In this document: positions 25,201-33,006 of the stretch, one piece after another
How positions within the stretch are numbered: the first letter of the stretch is position 1
Layout of the letters: each line of letters begins with the position of its first letter
DNA from: Massilia mucilaginosa
GTDB taxonomy: Bacteria; Pseudomonadota; Gammaproteobacteria; Burkholderiales; Burkholderiaceae_D
Assembly (NCBI RefSeq): GCF_011682145.1
Contig: NZ_WHJH01000038.1
Coordinates: forward strand, 1 to 64,000
Length of the DNA stretch: 64,000 bases
Reading direction: 5' to 3'
The notes under the pieces: model-generated
Database searches by the model: none
Told to the model about the DNA's origin: nothing
Seen by the model: the letters and a program-made list of their open reading frames with translations, nothing else
Made by a program: the position numbers and the translations under genes

Positions 25201-26643
25201 TTAACCGCGCAGCAGGGACAACACGCCGTTCGGCAGCGAGTTGGCCTGGGCCAGCATCGCGGTACCTGCCTGCTGCAGGATCTGGCCGCGCGTCAGTTTG
25301 GCTGTTTCCGAAGCGAAGTCGGTATCCTGGATCCGGCTGCGCGAAGCAGACAGGTTTTCGGAAGTCGACTGCAGGTTGCTGACTGCGGTTTCGAAGCGCG
25401 ACTGCAGTGCGCCGAAGGAAGCGCGCTGGCTGTTGACGTTGGCCAGGGCCGAGTCCAGCACTTTCAGCGCATCCGAAGCGCCTTTGGCGGTCGAGACATC
25501 GACACCGGACACAGTATTGAGCGTTGCCGCCGTGTTCAACGTGACTGCGTTCGAACCGGTGCTGCCGATCGAGAAACCCTTGTCCGAGTTCATCGCGACA
25601 TAGCCCATCGAGGTCGACGTGGTGCCGGTCGCCATTGGCACACCGGCTGCTACCGTGCCGGCCGCGTTGATGGCCGAACCGGTAACCGATGCCGACGCAC
25701 TGTTGTTGGCGATGGTGATGTTGTTACCGGCCGCGTTGGTCAGGACCAGGCCATCGTTGGTGCTGTTCAGCTTGGCGGTAACGCCGGTTTTCGACGACAC
25801 ATCGTTAAATGCGCTCACTGCCGATGCCAGGCCGGAGGCATTGGTCGCTGCGCCGACCGTGAAGGTGACGTTGGCGGCGGTGCTGTTATCGGACGTCACG
25901 GCCAGCGCGTAGACGCCGCCGGCAGTCAGGCTGATCGCTTCTTCGGTCTTCGCATCGGCGGTCACGCCGGTGGTGGCCGAGGCGCCGTTGATGGTGGCGG
26001 CCAGCGATTGCGCGGTGTCGGTCGCGGTGACGGCGATGTTCTTGGTTGCCAGGCCCTGCAGCGCGAAACTGCCGGCGGTGTAGGCGGTGCTGGTGGTGGC
26101 CGTGGTCGCTGGCGCCGTGGTCGACACTTCGTTATTGCCGTAGTTATTGGTACGGAAGTTGGCGGTGGTCGCCTGGATGGTCTGGCCGGCATTCGCGCCG
26201 ACCTGGAAGGTAGCGGTACCGAAGCTGCCGTCGAGCAGTTTCAAGCCGTTGAATTCCGAGGTCTGGGAGATACGGTCGGCTTCCGACAACAGTTGACCAA
26301 CCTCAGCCTGGATCGCCTTGCGGTCACCGGCGGAGTTCGTTGCATTCGAGGACTGCACAGCCAGTTCACGCACACGCTGCAGAATATTGCCCGTCGATTG
26401 CAGGGAACCCTCAGCCGTTTGCAACATCGACACGCCATCATTGGCATTGCGCTTGGCCTGGTCGAGGCCGCGGATCTGGGACGTGAAGCGTTCCGAAATG
26501 GCCAGGCCGGCGGCATCGTCTTTCGCGCTGTTAATACGCAGGCCGGAAGAGAGGCGCTGCAGCGAGGTCGACAGTGCGGAGGCCGAGGTGCCCAGGTTGC
26601 GTTGTGCATTCAGCGATGCGACGTTGGTGTTAATGACGCTCAT
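25201..26643 (-). CDS. fliC: Flagellin (copy 2)
   Basis: Second 480-residue filament subunit, starting [20 protein letters not shown] and ending [11 protein letters not shown]. It differs from copy 1 by scattered substitutions, mostly near the N-terminus and in the central domain; the flanking D0/D1 domains are practically the same. It has its own sigma-28 promoter (26743-26769), the same leader block and its own terminator, so both copies should be expressed independently. The Ser/Thr-rich middle is a plausible target of the glycosylation operon at 28.8-37.5 kb. Confidence 0.98.
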   Translation of the reverse strand: MSVINTNVASLNAQRNLGTSASALSTSLQRLSSGLRINSAKDDAAGLAISERFTSQIRGLDQAKRNANDGVSMLQTAEGSLQSTGNILQRVRELAVQSSNATNSAGDRKAIQAEVGQLLSEADRISQTSEFNGLKLLDGSFGTATFQVGANAGQTIQATTANFRTNNYGNNEVSTTAPATTATTSTAYTAGSFALQGLATKNIAVTATDTAQSLAATINGASATTGVTADAKTEEAISLTAGGVYALAVTSDNSTAANVTFTVGAATNASGLASAVSAFNDVSSKTGVTAKLNSTNDGLVLTNAAGNNITIANNSASASVTGSAINAAGTVAAGVPMATGTTSTSMGYVAMNSDKGFSIGSTGSNAVTLNTAATLNTVSGVDVSTAKGASDALKVLDSALANVNSQRASFGALQSRFETAVSNLQSTSENLSASRSRIQDTDFASETAKLTRGQILQQAGTAMLAQANSLPNGVLSLLRG

Positions 26644-26717
26644 GGTATTACTCCTTGCAGATACTACTTATACATGTTGGCAACTTGCCTTCGCTTTGGT
26701 CTGCCCCTTCGGTCCGG

Positions 26718-26738
26718 GACAATCACACCGCAGTCCTT
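26718..26738 (-). promoter_or_regulatory. Conserved flagellin leader element, copy 2
   Basis: 21 nt identical to 24884-24904, immediately downstream of the -10 box of this flagellin promoter. See the copy-1 entry for its possible role. Confidence 0.5.
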
Positions 26739-26742
26739 TTTT

Positions 26743-26769
26743 GTAACGGGTTACCAGCCGGAAAGTTTA
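26743..26769 (-). promoter_or_regulatory. Sigma-28 (FliA) promoter of flagellin copy 2
   Basis: Minus strand: TAAACTTT, 11 nt, CCCGTTAC, 100 nt upstream of the ATG at 26643, the same distance and box sequence as the copy-1 promoter. Confidence 0.8.
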
Positions 26770-27019
26770 GTGAAATCAGGCAGGTATATTTTTTATTTCA
26801 CCCCTCAAGCGCAGCGCGATCGCGGCGCTTGACGGCAGGGGGGGACGGAACTTGAGGGTAAAAAGTCGAAATATCCGGCTTTTTTCGGGTCCTTGCGCGG
26901 GCCGCGCAGCGCCCAAAGCATGTTGCTTTGATAAACAATGCTGCCTTCCCGTAACGGCAGCGGGAGGGGGAACGGGTGAACGGGTAGAATTCGTCTGATA
27001 TTGCCAAAAATCATTAACT

Positions 27020-28012
27020 ATGTCGAAACACTCCATGGATCACCGCGCCACTGCGCCCGACCGGACGGTCGAGCGCGTCGACCTGTTTGCCAACATCGCT
27101 CTCGGCATCGACTTCCTGCTGCCGCTCGTGGCGGCGCTGAACGGGAAAGGCGACGCCTACCAGGCCGGGCGCTTCCTCGGCGCCAGCGGCTTGGGTGTGC
27201 TGATTGCCCTGGTGATCCTGAAAGGCCTGTTGAAAACCCATCCGCCGATCCGCATGGCCGGTGCCAAGCTGGCGATCGGGGTCGTGCTGATCGTGTGGGG
27301 CGTGCGCCAGATCAGCGGCATGGAGCGTGACTTGCAAGCCATCCGCGAAGCGGGGCGGCATATGGTGGCGACCATGAGCGGCAAGGATGATGCGGGAGCG
27401 GCGCCGGCCCCGGCGGCGAGCGAGGAAGTGCGCAAGGTGGTGGCAGTGATGAACGGCGCGAATGCCTTGCTCAAACGCCAGACGGCGCAGAGCGAAGCAT
27501 TCAACCAGGAGTTCGAAAAACTCGACATGAGCGGCGCGCTCACGCCGGCCGGCCTGACATCGTACGCGGCGATCGACGCATCGCGCGCCAAGCTGGTGCG
27601 TTTCGGCGAGCTGATCGACGAGCGCAACCGCCTGATCCCCGCCGCGCTCAGCGAGGGGCAGACGTATCTGCGCAATGCGGACGTGCCTGAAAAGTACCGC
27701 GCTCCCGCCTTGGCCAGGACCGAGAAGATCGGCCAGCAGACGCTCGACATGAATGCGGAATTGTGCGCGGCGCAGAAAGACTTCATCAAGCACATGAGCG
27801 CGATGCTCGACTTCTGCGAAACGCAACTGGGCAAGACCGAGATCCATCGGGGCGAGCTGATGTTTGCGGGCGAGCGCGAGCTTCCCACCTACCGCACCCT
27901 ACTGGAAGCGATCGACAGGACCGCCACCCGCGAAGAAGAGATACTCGCCAAATTCGCTGCCCACACGCAAAAAATGAAAGACGACGCCGCCAAGGCACTC
28001 AAGCCGTACTGA
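27020..28012 (+). CDS. Hypothetical inner-membrane protein with coiled-coil C-terminal domain
   Basis: 330 residues, start MSKHSMDHRATAPDRTVERV (a second ATG at residue 6 is possible). Two adjacent hydrophobic segments (about 27-75: IDFLLPLVAALNG, ASGLGVLIALVILKGLL; and 80-98: LAIGVVLIVWGVRQI) anchor a large, charged, mostly helical C-terminal region of about 230 residues. No domain is recognised. It is divergent from flagellin copy 2 and on the opposite strand from everything around it. Codon use is like its neighbours, so it looks like a genuine host gene. Confidence 0.75.
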   Translation: MSKHSMDHRATAPDRTVERVDLFANIALGIDFLLPLVAALNGKGDAYQAGRFLGASGLGVLIALVILKGLLKTHPPIRMAGAKLAIGVVLIVWGVRQISGMERDLQAIREAGRHMVATMSGKDDAGAAPAPAASEEVRKVVAVMNGANALLKRQTAQSEAFNQEFEKLDMSGALTPAGLTSYAAIDASRAKLVRFGELIDERNRLIPAALSEGQTYLRNADVPEKYRAPALARTEKIGQQTLDMNAELCAAQKDFIKHMSAMLDFCETQLGKTEIHRGELMFAGERELPTYRTLLEAIDRTATREEEILAKFAAHTQKMKDDAAKALKPY

Positions 28013-28050
28013 TGCAACGGCCCACCCCGGCACACCGCCGCCACCCCACA

Positions 28051-28208
28051 CCGGGGTCAGAGCTCTAAACAGAAATATTGTGACATCGGGAGCTGCCCCC
28101 TTGCAGGCGGACCTGCGCGCTGCCGCCATCCGTGGGGCGAGATGGACATCGCTGTCGTTTCAACGCTACAAACTGTGAAATGTTTCGAGTCAGAGCTCTG
28201 ACCCCGGT
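28051..28208. repeat. 158-bp element bounded by inverted ggggtcagagctct repeats
   Basis: The left end (28051-28066) reads ccggggtcagagctct and the right end (28193-28208) is its reverse complement, agagctctgaccccgg. The unit resembles a REP/MITE-like non-coding element; nothing in its 158 bp codes for a protein. Its right end is also copy 1 of the direct repeat that flanks the macro-domain gene. Confidence 0.6.
28178..28206 (+). repeat. 29-bp direct repeat, left of macro-domain gene
   Basis: Identical 29 bp to 28754-28782, containing the palindromic core tcagagctctga and the tail tgacccc. The two copies stand 576 bp apart and enclose the macro-domain gene exactly, like the ends of a cassette. 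Confidence 0.7.
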
Positions 28209-28220
28209 TGTAGGAAACGA

Positions 28221-28688
28221 TCAGGTTTTTGCGGCAGCAACAAACTCCACGAACGTGTGATCCTCGCCCGCCAGTTCCTCTTCAATGATGGGAACGATGC
28301 GCGCCCAGTCGCCGCCGGCCAGACCGGCGCCGATCTTGGGGTAGCCGATCCGCTTGCCCTGGAACTGCTTTTTGACCTCGCTCATCACCCCCGCGATGGC
28401 GGCGTAATCGGCCTTATCGCCGTCGCCGCGCCAGTGACATTGCGTGTAGCCGTTGACGATAAAGAACGTTCGTCCATCCCGCTGGATCTGCGCGACCGAG
28501 ATCGTCCCGAGTTTCCCGGCATCGCCTTTGGCGGTCGACTGGTCGGCCGCGAACGCTTCCGGAAATAGCCGTTTGATCGACAGCGCAATCCCCTTGCCCA
28601 TCTGGCACTGGCAGTTGCAGCCGTGGACGATGACGTCGAAGCTGCCATCGAGTGCAAGCTGGAGGAGGTCGCCGGTGATTGTCTTCAT
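28221..28688 (-). CDS. Macro-domain protein, probable ADP-ribose-1''-phosphate phosphatase or deacylase
   Basis: 155-residue single macro domain. The ligand-binding loops are present: VIVHGCNCQCQMGKGIALSI (residues 19-38) and GYPKIGAGLAGGDW (115-128), which match the Poa1p/ALC1-type branch that removes ADP-ribose 1''-phosphate or related groups. It has no signal peptide and stands alone, though a 29-bp direct repeat lies at each side. Macro proteins can counter ADP-ribosylating toxins or process RNA-ligation by-products; no toxin partner is seen next to it. Confidence 0.88.
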   Translation of the reverse strand: MKTITGDLLQLALDGSFDVIVHGCNCQCQMGKGIALSIKRLFPEAFAADQSTAKGDAGKLGTISVAQIQRDGRTFFIVNGYTQCHWRGDGDKADYAAIAGVMSEVKKQFQGKRIGYPKIGAGLAGGDWARIVPIIEEELAGEDHTFVEFVAAAKT

Positions 28689-28753
28689 TGTTTTTCAGGT
28701 CGTCGTTGGCGCGGTTCGCGTCGGGCCGCCGATTGTACGCTAATGGCAAACGA

Positions 28754-28782
28754 GAAATGTTTCGAGTCAGAGCTCTGACCCC
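28754..28782 (+). repeat. 29-bp direct repeat, right of macro-domain gene
   Basis: Second copy of the 28178-28206 repeat. It overlaps the 3' end of the acetyltransferase gene (28767-29426): the repeat supplies the stop codon and the last residues (GSEL), so this gene's C-terminus has been rewritten by the insertion of the repeat. Confidence 0.7.
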
Positions 28783-29426
28783 CGGCGGAAGAAATCGTCG
28801 ATCAGGGGCCGCTTCGCCGTTTTGATGGTCAGCTCGCCCGCCGTGCCGGCGAACACCATGCAGTTGCCCGGCGTGTCGCGGTTGATCACGCCCGTGCCTT
28901 GCGATACCGCCGTGTTGGCGCCGATCCGGCAGCGGCCGATGATGGCGCTGTTGGGATACAGAATCACGCCTGCGCCGAGCACCGGCGCCACGCCGTGGTT
29001 CTTGCCGACCGTGGAATTTTGGTACAGCACCAGATAGTTGCCGTACGTTGCCTTGGCCAGCACGATGCCGACCGAGTGCCCGATAAAGAACACCTCCGGC
29101 ATCTCGATCTCGTAAAACAGGTCGATGCCGTTGAGCGCCTTGTTGAGCAGGAACAGCCGCGTCGCCACGCCCAGCGCTTCCTCGCTGCGCTCTTCACGCC
29201 AGATCGTATTCGACAAAAAGTACAGGTACTGGCAGTACTGGCTCGAATTGAGATGGTTGAATTGCCCCTGCGGCCACATCTTCACCCGGTCGATGCAGGC
29301 TTGCAGCCGCGCCATGGCCGTGTCCCAATGGCGCGCGATGATACCTTGCAGCACGGCCGGCTCCATGCCGGGGAAAAACGTGCCGACCTGCTGGCAGGTG
29401 TAGGCGATCAGGTGTTCGTGGGCCAT
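28767..29426 (-). CDS. Serine acetyltransferase-like hexapeptide acyltransferase
   Basis: 219 residues. The C-terminal half is a left-handed beta-helix of hexapeptide repeats (IGHSVGIVLAKATYGNYLVL, VLGAGVILYPNSAIIGRCRI, GANTAVSQGTGVI), as in acetyltransferases that use acetyl-CoA. The N-terminal half is helical. It ends the glycan operon, 7 nt after the GNAT gene, and so probably adds an acetyl group to a sugar amine or hydroxyl. The last four residues and the stop codon come from a repeat element, which suggests that the natural C-terminus has been lost. Confidence 0.8.
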   Translation of the reverse strand: MAHEHLIAYTCQQVGTFFPGMEPAVLQGIIARHWDTAMARLQACIDRVKMWPQGQFNHLNSSQYCQYLYFLSNTIWREERSEEALGVATRLFLLNKALNGIDLFYEIEMPEVFFIGHSVGIVLAKATYGNYLVLYQNSTVGKNHGVAPVLGAGVILYPNSAIIGRCRIGANTAVSQGTGVINRDTPGNCMVFAGTAGELTIKTAKRPLIDDFFRRGSEL

Positions 29427-29433
29427 GCCGCGC

Positions 29434-30066
29434 CTACTCCGGTGCCTGGTAGCGCATGTAGACCAGCGCCGGCGCGTCCTCGCCCGCCGCCGGGTCTTCG
29501 ACCCAGGTCACCTGGCCATCGGCGCTGCTGCTGGCCAGCGGCACGCGCTTGACTTCGCTAAAGCCCGCCTTCTGGTAAAACGCCAGCGCCGGGTTGTCCG
29601 AGCGCACCCGCACCCAGGCGTCAGGCAGCCCCAGGCCGGCCCGCGCCCAGTGCAGCAGCGCTTGCAGGGCGGCCGTCATCAGACCCTTGCGGCAGTCGCC
29701 GCCGCGCACGATGGCGTCCGCTTCCACGTAGCCCTGGTCCCAGTCGATGAAGCCGAGCCCCACGTGCCCGACCGAGCGGCCGTCGAGGGTGTCGACCATG
29801 AACAGGATCTTGCCCGGATCGCGCGCAACCGCCGTGGCCAGCCAGTTGGCGGTGCGCGTTTCGTGCGAGTCGAATTCGGTCAGGAACGATGTGACGAAGC
29901 GGTTGCGCCATTCGCTGAGCAGGCTCGCGTCGTTCAGCTTGATGTGGGCGCTGTTTGTTGCGATCGGACGCAGCAGCGCTTCGACCGGCTGCCCCACGGG
30001 AATGATCAGGTCGGCCCCGGCGCCGGCCGCCTGCTTGTACGCGGCAAACAGGGCTTGCCCGCTCAT
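29434..30066 (-). CDS. GNAT-family N-acetyltransferase of the glycan operon
   Basis: 210 residues from MSGQALFAAYKQAAGAGADL; the start ATG at 30066 overlaps the aminotransferase stop (ATGA). The GNAT fold is recognisable: VGHVGLGFIDWDQGYVEADA, then GGDCRKGLMTAALQALLHWA with the acetyl-CoA loop, and DNPALAFYQKAGF near the end. Coupled to the aminotransferase, it probably acetylates the amino sugar made by that enzyme, as PseH does in pseudaminic acid synthesis, though the overall sequence is not close to PseH. Confidence 0.82.
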   Translation of the reverse strand: MSGQALFAAYKQAAGAGADLIIPVGQPVEALLRPIATNSAHIKLNDASLLSEWRNRFVTSFLTEFDSHETRTANWLATAVARDPGKILFMVDTLDGRSVGHVGLGFIDWDQGYVEADAIVRGGDCRKGLMTAALQALLHWARAGLGLPDAWVRVRSDNPALAFYQKAGFSEVKRVPLASSSADGQVTWVEDPAAGEDAPALVYMRYQAPE

Positions 30067-31193
30067 GCTGCTTTGCCCGCGAAATACAGGCCGATCTGGC
30101 GGCACACTTCGTCGACCAGGGCCAGGTCCATGCGCGAGTGCAGCGGCAAGGACAGGATTTCATTGCCGACCCGGTCGGTCACGCTCAGGTCGCCCGCGCG
30201 GCAGTTTTTCCACAGCGAGAACCAGTGCCCCGGCTGCCAGTGGATGCCGGTGTCGACCCCGTTCTCCTTCAAGAATTTGCGCAGGTCGTCGCGGTCGTCG
30301 GCCGGTACGCGGATGTAGTACAGAAACGGGTTGACGTCGGCAAAGTCGGTCAGCGGCGTGCGCACTTGTTCGAGGCCGGCCAGCAGGGCGTTGTACTTGA
30401 TGCAGGCGTCGCGCCGGCTGCTGGCAATCAGTTCCAGCTTGGACAGCTGGGCCAGCCCGATGGCGGCGTGCATATTGAGCATGTGGTAGCGGTAGCCGAC
30501 CCGTTCGACATCGAAGGTCCAGGCGCGCTGGTTCTGGTACATGACCGAGGCCGGCTGCTGCATGCCGAGCAGGCGCAGTTCGTGCACCATGGCCAGTTCT
30601 TCCTTGGTCTTGACGACGATCGTGCCGCCGTCGAGGCAGGTGATGGTTTTGACCGGGTCGTGGCTGAACACGCAGATGTCGGAAAAGCTGCCGACCGGCT
30701 TGCCCTTGTACCGGGAGCCGAAGGAGTGCGCGGCGTCGTGGATCACGCGCAGCTTGTGCGTGGCGGCAAATGCGGCAATCTCGTCATGATCGCAGAGGAT
30801 GCAATCGTAATCCATGACGATGATGGCTTTGGTCTTGGACGTGACGAGGGTGGCGGCCTGTGTCATGTCGATCGCCAGGGTGTCGTCGAGGCAGTCGCAG
30901 AAGACGATCTCGGCACCCACCCACGAAATGGCCTGGAAATCGGCCGAGCAGTTGAAGGAGGACACGATCACTTCGTCGCCCGGACCGACGCCGGCGATCA
31001 GCAGGGCCACGTGCAGCCCGGCGGTGCCGGTACTGAGGGCGGCGACGTGGCGCTCTTCGGTGCCGAGGATTTCCTTGACCTTGTTTTCGAATCCAGACAC
31101 ATAGCTGCCCATGCCGAGCCAGCCCATTTCGAGCGATTCACGGCTGGCGTCGATTTCTTCTTTTTCGATCAGCGGCTTAAAAACGGGAATCAT
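30063..31193 (-). CDS. DegT/DnrJ/EryC1-family sugar aminotransferase
   Basis: PLP-dependent enzyme of 376 residues that aminates a keto-sugar nucleotide. The active-site lysine is Lys182 in SHDPVKTITCLDGG, and Asp153 in IHDAAHSFGSRY contacts the PLP nitrogen. The substrate-side segment (GIHWQPGHWFSLWKN) is normal for the family. It lies between the epimerase and the GNAT gene with short spacing (24 nt; ATGA). It should produce an amino-deoxyhexose on the CDP-sugar made by the upstream genes; the amination position cannot be read from sequence. Confidence 0.9.
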   Translation of the reverse strand: MIPVFKPLIEKEEIDASRESLEMGWLGMGSYVSGFENKVKEILGTEERHVAALSTGTAGLHVALLIAGVGPGDEVIVSSFNCSADFQAISWVGAEIVFCDCLDDTLAIDMTQAATLVTSKTKAIIVMDYDCILCDHDEIAAFAATHKLRVIHDAAHSFGSRYKGKPVGSFSDICVFSHDPVKTITCLDGGTIVVKTKEELAMVHELRLLGMQQPASVMYQNQRAWTFDVERVGYRYHMLNMHAAIGLAQLSKLELIASSRRDACIKYNALLAGLEQVRTPLTDFADVNPFLYYIRVPADDRDDLRKFLKENGVDTGIHWQPGHWFSLWKNCRAGDLSVTDRVGNEILSLPLHSRMDLALVDEVCRQIGLYFAGKAA

Positions 31194-31216
31194 GGCGTTC
31201 CTTCACAAGGAGGTTG

Positions 31217-31765
31217 TCAGGTAAGGGCGGCCAACAGCGGCCATGCCCGGTCATTGTCGGAGATCGTGCGCGCCGTCCCCGCCGCACAGGCCGGCCAGGG
31301 AATCGCCAAGGCCGCATCATCCCAGCGCAGGCCGCGCGCCGAGGCGGGGCGGAAAGGCGTACTCATCTGATACAGGACTTCGGTGCCGGGGTGCAGGCTC
31401 TGGAAGCCATGCGCCATGCCGGCGGGAATGTACAACTGGCGCCGGTTCTCGGCCGACAGTTCGGTGTGGAAGGCCTTGCCAAACGTGGCCGAGTCCGGCC
31501 GCAGGTCGACGATGGCGTCGAATATCGCGCCGCGCGTGACCCGCACCAGCTTGATTTCTTGATCCGGCGCAATCTGAAAGTGCAAGCCGCGCACGGTGCC
31601 GGCCTGCGGGTTCCACGACACGCTTTGCTGCACGAAGCGGCCGACCAGGCCGTGCCGCGCGAACTCATCCTCGCAGACGGTGCGGGCGAACAGGCCGCGC
31701 GCGTCTTCGACCGGGTCGATGTCGATGAGAAAAGCGCCGGCCAGCGGTGTCGGGGTGAATCGCAT
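31217..31765 (-). CDS. dTDP-4-dehydrorhamnose 3,5-epimerase-like enzyme (RmlC/RfbC family)
   Basis: 182 residues from MRFTPTPLAGAFLIDIDPVE. The cupin catalytic residues are visible: His62 in GTVRGLHFQ and His119 in AGMAHGFQSL. The start overlaps the methyltransferase stop by four bases (ATGA). The enzyme epimerises a 4-keto-6-deoxy sugar nucleotide, here presumably CDP-linked. An apparent 654-residue open frame through this point is not one gene; the upstream part is a shadow of the methyltransferase. Confidence 0.9.
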   Translation of the reverse strand: MRFTPTPLAGAFLIDIDPVEDARGLFARTVCEDEFARHGLVGRFVQQSVSWNPQAGTVRGLHFQIAPDQEIKLVRVTRGAIFDAIVDLRPDSATFGKAFHTELSAENRRQLYIPAGMAHGFQSLHPGTEVLYQMSTPFRPASARGLRWDDAALAIPWPACAAGTARTISDNDRAWPLLAALT

Positions 31766-33006
31766 CAGGCCACCACGTGGATGTGCGGGTTGGCCAGCAG
31801 GAATTGCCCGCCCCAGCCGCGGATGCCGGCCATCTGGCTCATCAATTCTTCCTTGATGTTCCACGGCAGGATCAAGAGGTAGTCGGGACGCGTTTCGAAC
31901 ACGGCGTCCGGCGCGCGCACCGGAATGCGGCTGCCGGGCAGGAGCCGGCCTTGTTTGGCGGGGTTGCTGTCGACCACGTAATCGATGATGTCGGCGCCGA
32001 TGCCGCAGTAGTTGAGCAGGGTGTTGCCCTTGGCGGCGGCGCCGTAGGCGGCGATGCGCTTGCCCTGGTCCTTGGCGTCGATCAGGAAGCGTTGCAGCGC
32101 GCGTTTGGTGGCGCGCATGCGCTCGCCAAAGCCGGTGTAGGTGTCCAGGCGCATCAGGCCGGCTGCCTGTTCCTGTTCCAGGCACGCGGCGACCTGCGCC
32201 GTGGTGGCATGCGCCGCCGCTTGCAGGCAGGCATAGACGCGCAGGCTGCCGCCGTGGGTCGCCAGGTGCTCGATGTCGAACACGCGCAGGCCGGCGCGCG
32301 CGAAGATGGGCATCAAGGCCGTCAGGGACAGGTAGGAATAATGTTCGTGGTAAATCGTGTCGAACTGCTGGTCGGCGATCAGGCGCAGCAGGTGCGGGAA
32401 TTCCAGGGTGACCACAGCCTGCGGTTTCATCACGGCCGGCATGGCGCCGACGAAATCGTGCAAGTCGGGCACGTGGGCCAGCACGTTGTTGCCCAGTAAC
32501 AGGTCGACCTGTTCGCCCTGCGCCGCCAGCGCGCTGGCGCTGGCGCGGTGGAAGAACAGTTCGCGCGTGTCGACGCCGCGTGCGCGCGCCGCCGCCGCCG
32601 TGTTGCCGCTCGGTTCGATGCCGATTGCCGGAATGCCCGCTTGCACGAAGTATTGCAGCAGATAGCCGTCGTTGCTGGCGATTTCCATCACGCGGCTGGT
32701 CCCGTCCAGGCCAAGGCGCGCCGTCATCTGGTCCACGTAGGCGCGCGCGTGCGCCAGCCAGCTGCTCGAAAATGAGGAGAAATAGACGTAGTTGGCGTGG
32801 AAATGCAGCTCGGCGCGGGTGGCGTCGGCCAGTTGCACCAGCCAGCATCCGGCGCACACCATGGCGTGCAGCGGATAGAACATCTCGCCGTCGGCCGCCT
32901 TGTCCGGCGCGACAAAGGCATTCGACACGGGTGAGAGGCCCAGGTCGGCAAAGCTGTGGTGCAGCGCTGCGCCGCAGGCGCGGCATGGGCGGGCGGGCGT
33001 GCTCAT
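31765..33006 (-). CDS. Class I SAM-dependent sugar C-methyltransferase
   Basis: 413 residues from MSTPARPCRACG. The N-terminal zinc-binding domain is shown by CxxC pairs (Cys8/11 and Cys51/54), followed by the SAM-binding motif VMEIASNDGYLL (107-118) and a C-terminal domain with GAAAKGNTLLNYCGIG. This three-part layout is that of NDP-hexose C-methyltransferases such as the TylCIII type, which methylate a keto-sugar carbon. The ATG at 33006 overlaps the dehydratase stop (33003). It is followed by the epimerase. Confidence 0.87.
   Translation of the reverse strand: MSTPARPCRACGAALHHSFADLGLSPVSNAFVAPDKAADGEMFYPLHAMVCAGCWLVQLADATRAELHFHANYVYFSSFSSSWLAHARAYVDQMTARLGLDGTSRVMEIASNDGYLLQYFVQAGIPAIGIEPSGNTAAAARARGVDTRELFFHRASASALAAQGEQVDLLLGNNVLAHVPDLHDFVGAMPAVMKPQAVVTLEFPHLLRLIADQQFDTIYHEHYSYLSLTALMPIFARAGLRVFDIEHLATHGGSLRVYACLQAAAHATTAQVAACLEQEQAAGLMRLDTYTGFGERMRATKRALQRFLIDAKDQGKRIAAYGAAAKGNTLLNYCGIGADIIDYVVDSNPAKQGRLLPGSRIPVRAPDAVFETRPDYLLILPWNIKEELMSQMAGIRGWGGQFLLANPHIHVVA

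Larger units (their letters stand above)
26644..27019. other. Intergenic region upstream of flagellin copy 2
   Basis: 376 nt between divergent genes. The first 126 nt hold the flagellin leader and sigma-28 promoter. In 26770-27019 I see no gene or convincing promoter for the plus-strand gene at 27020. Confidence 0.6.
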
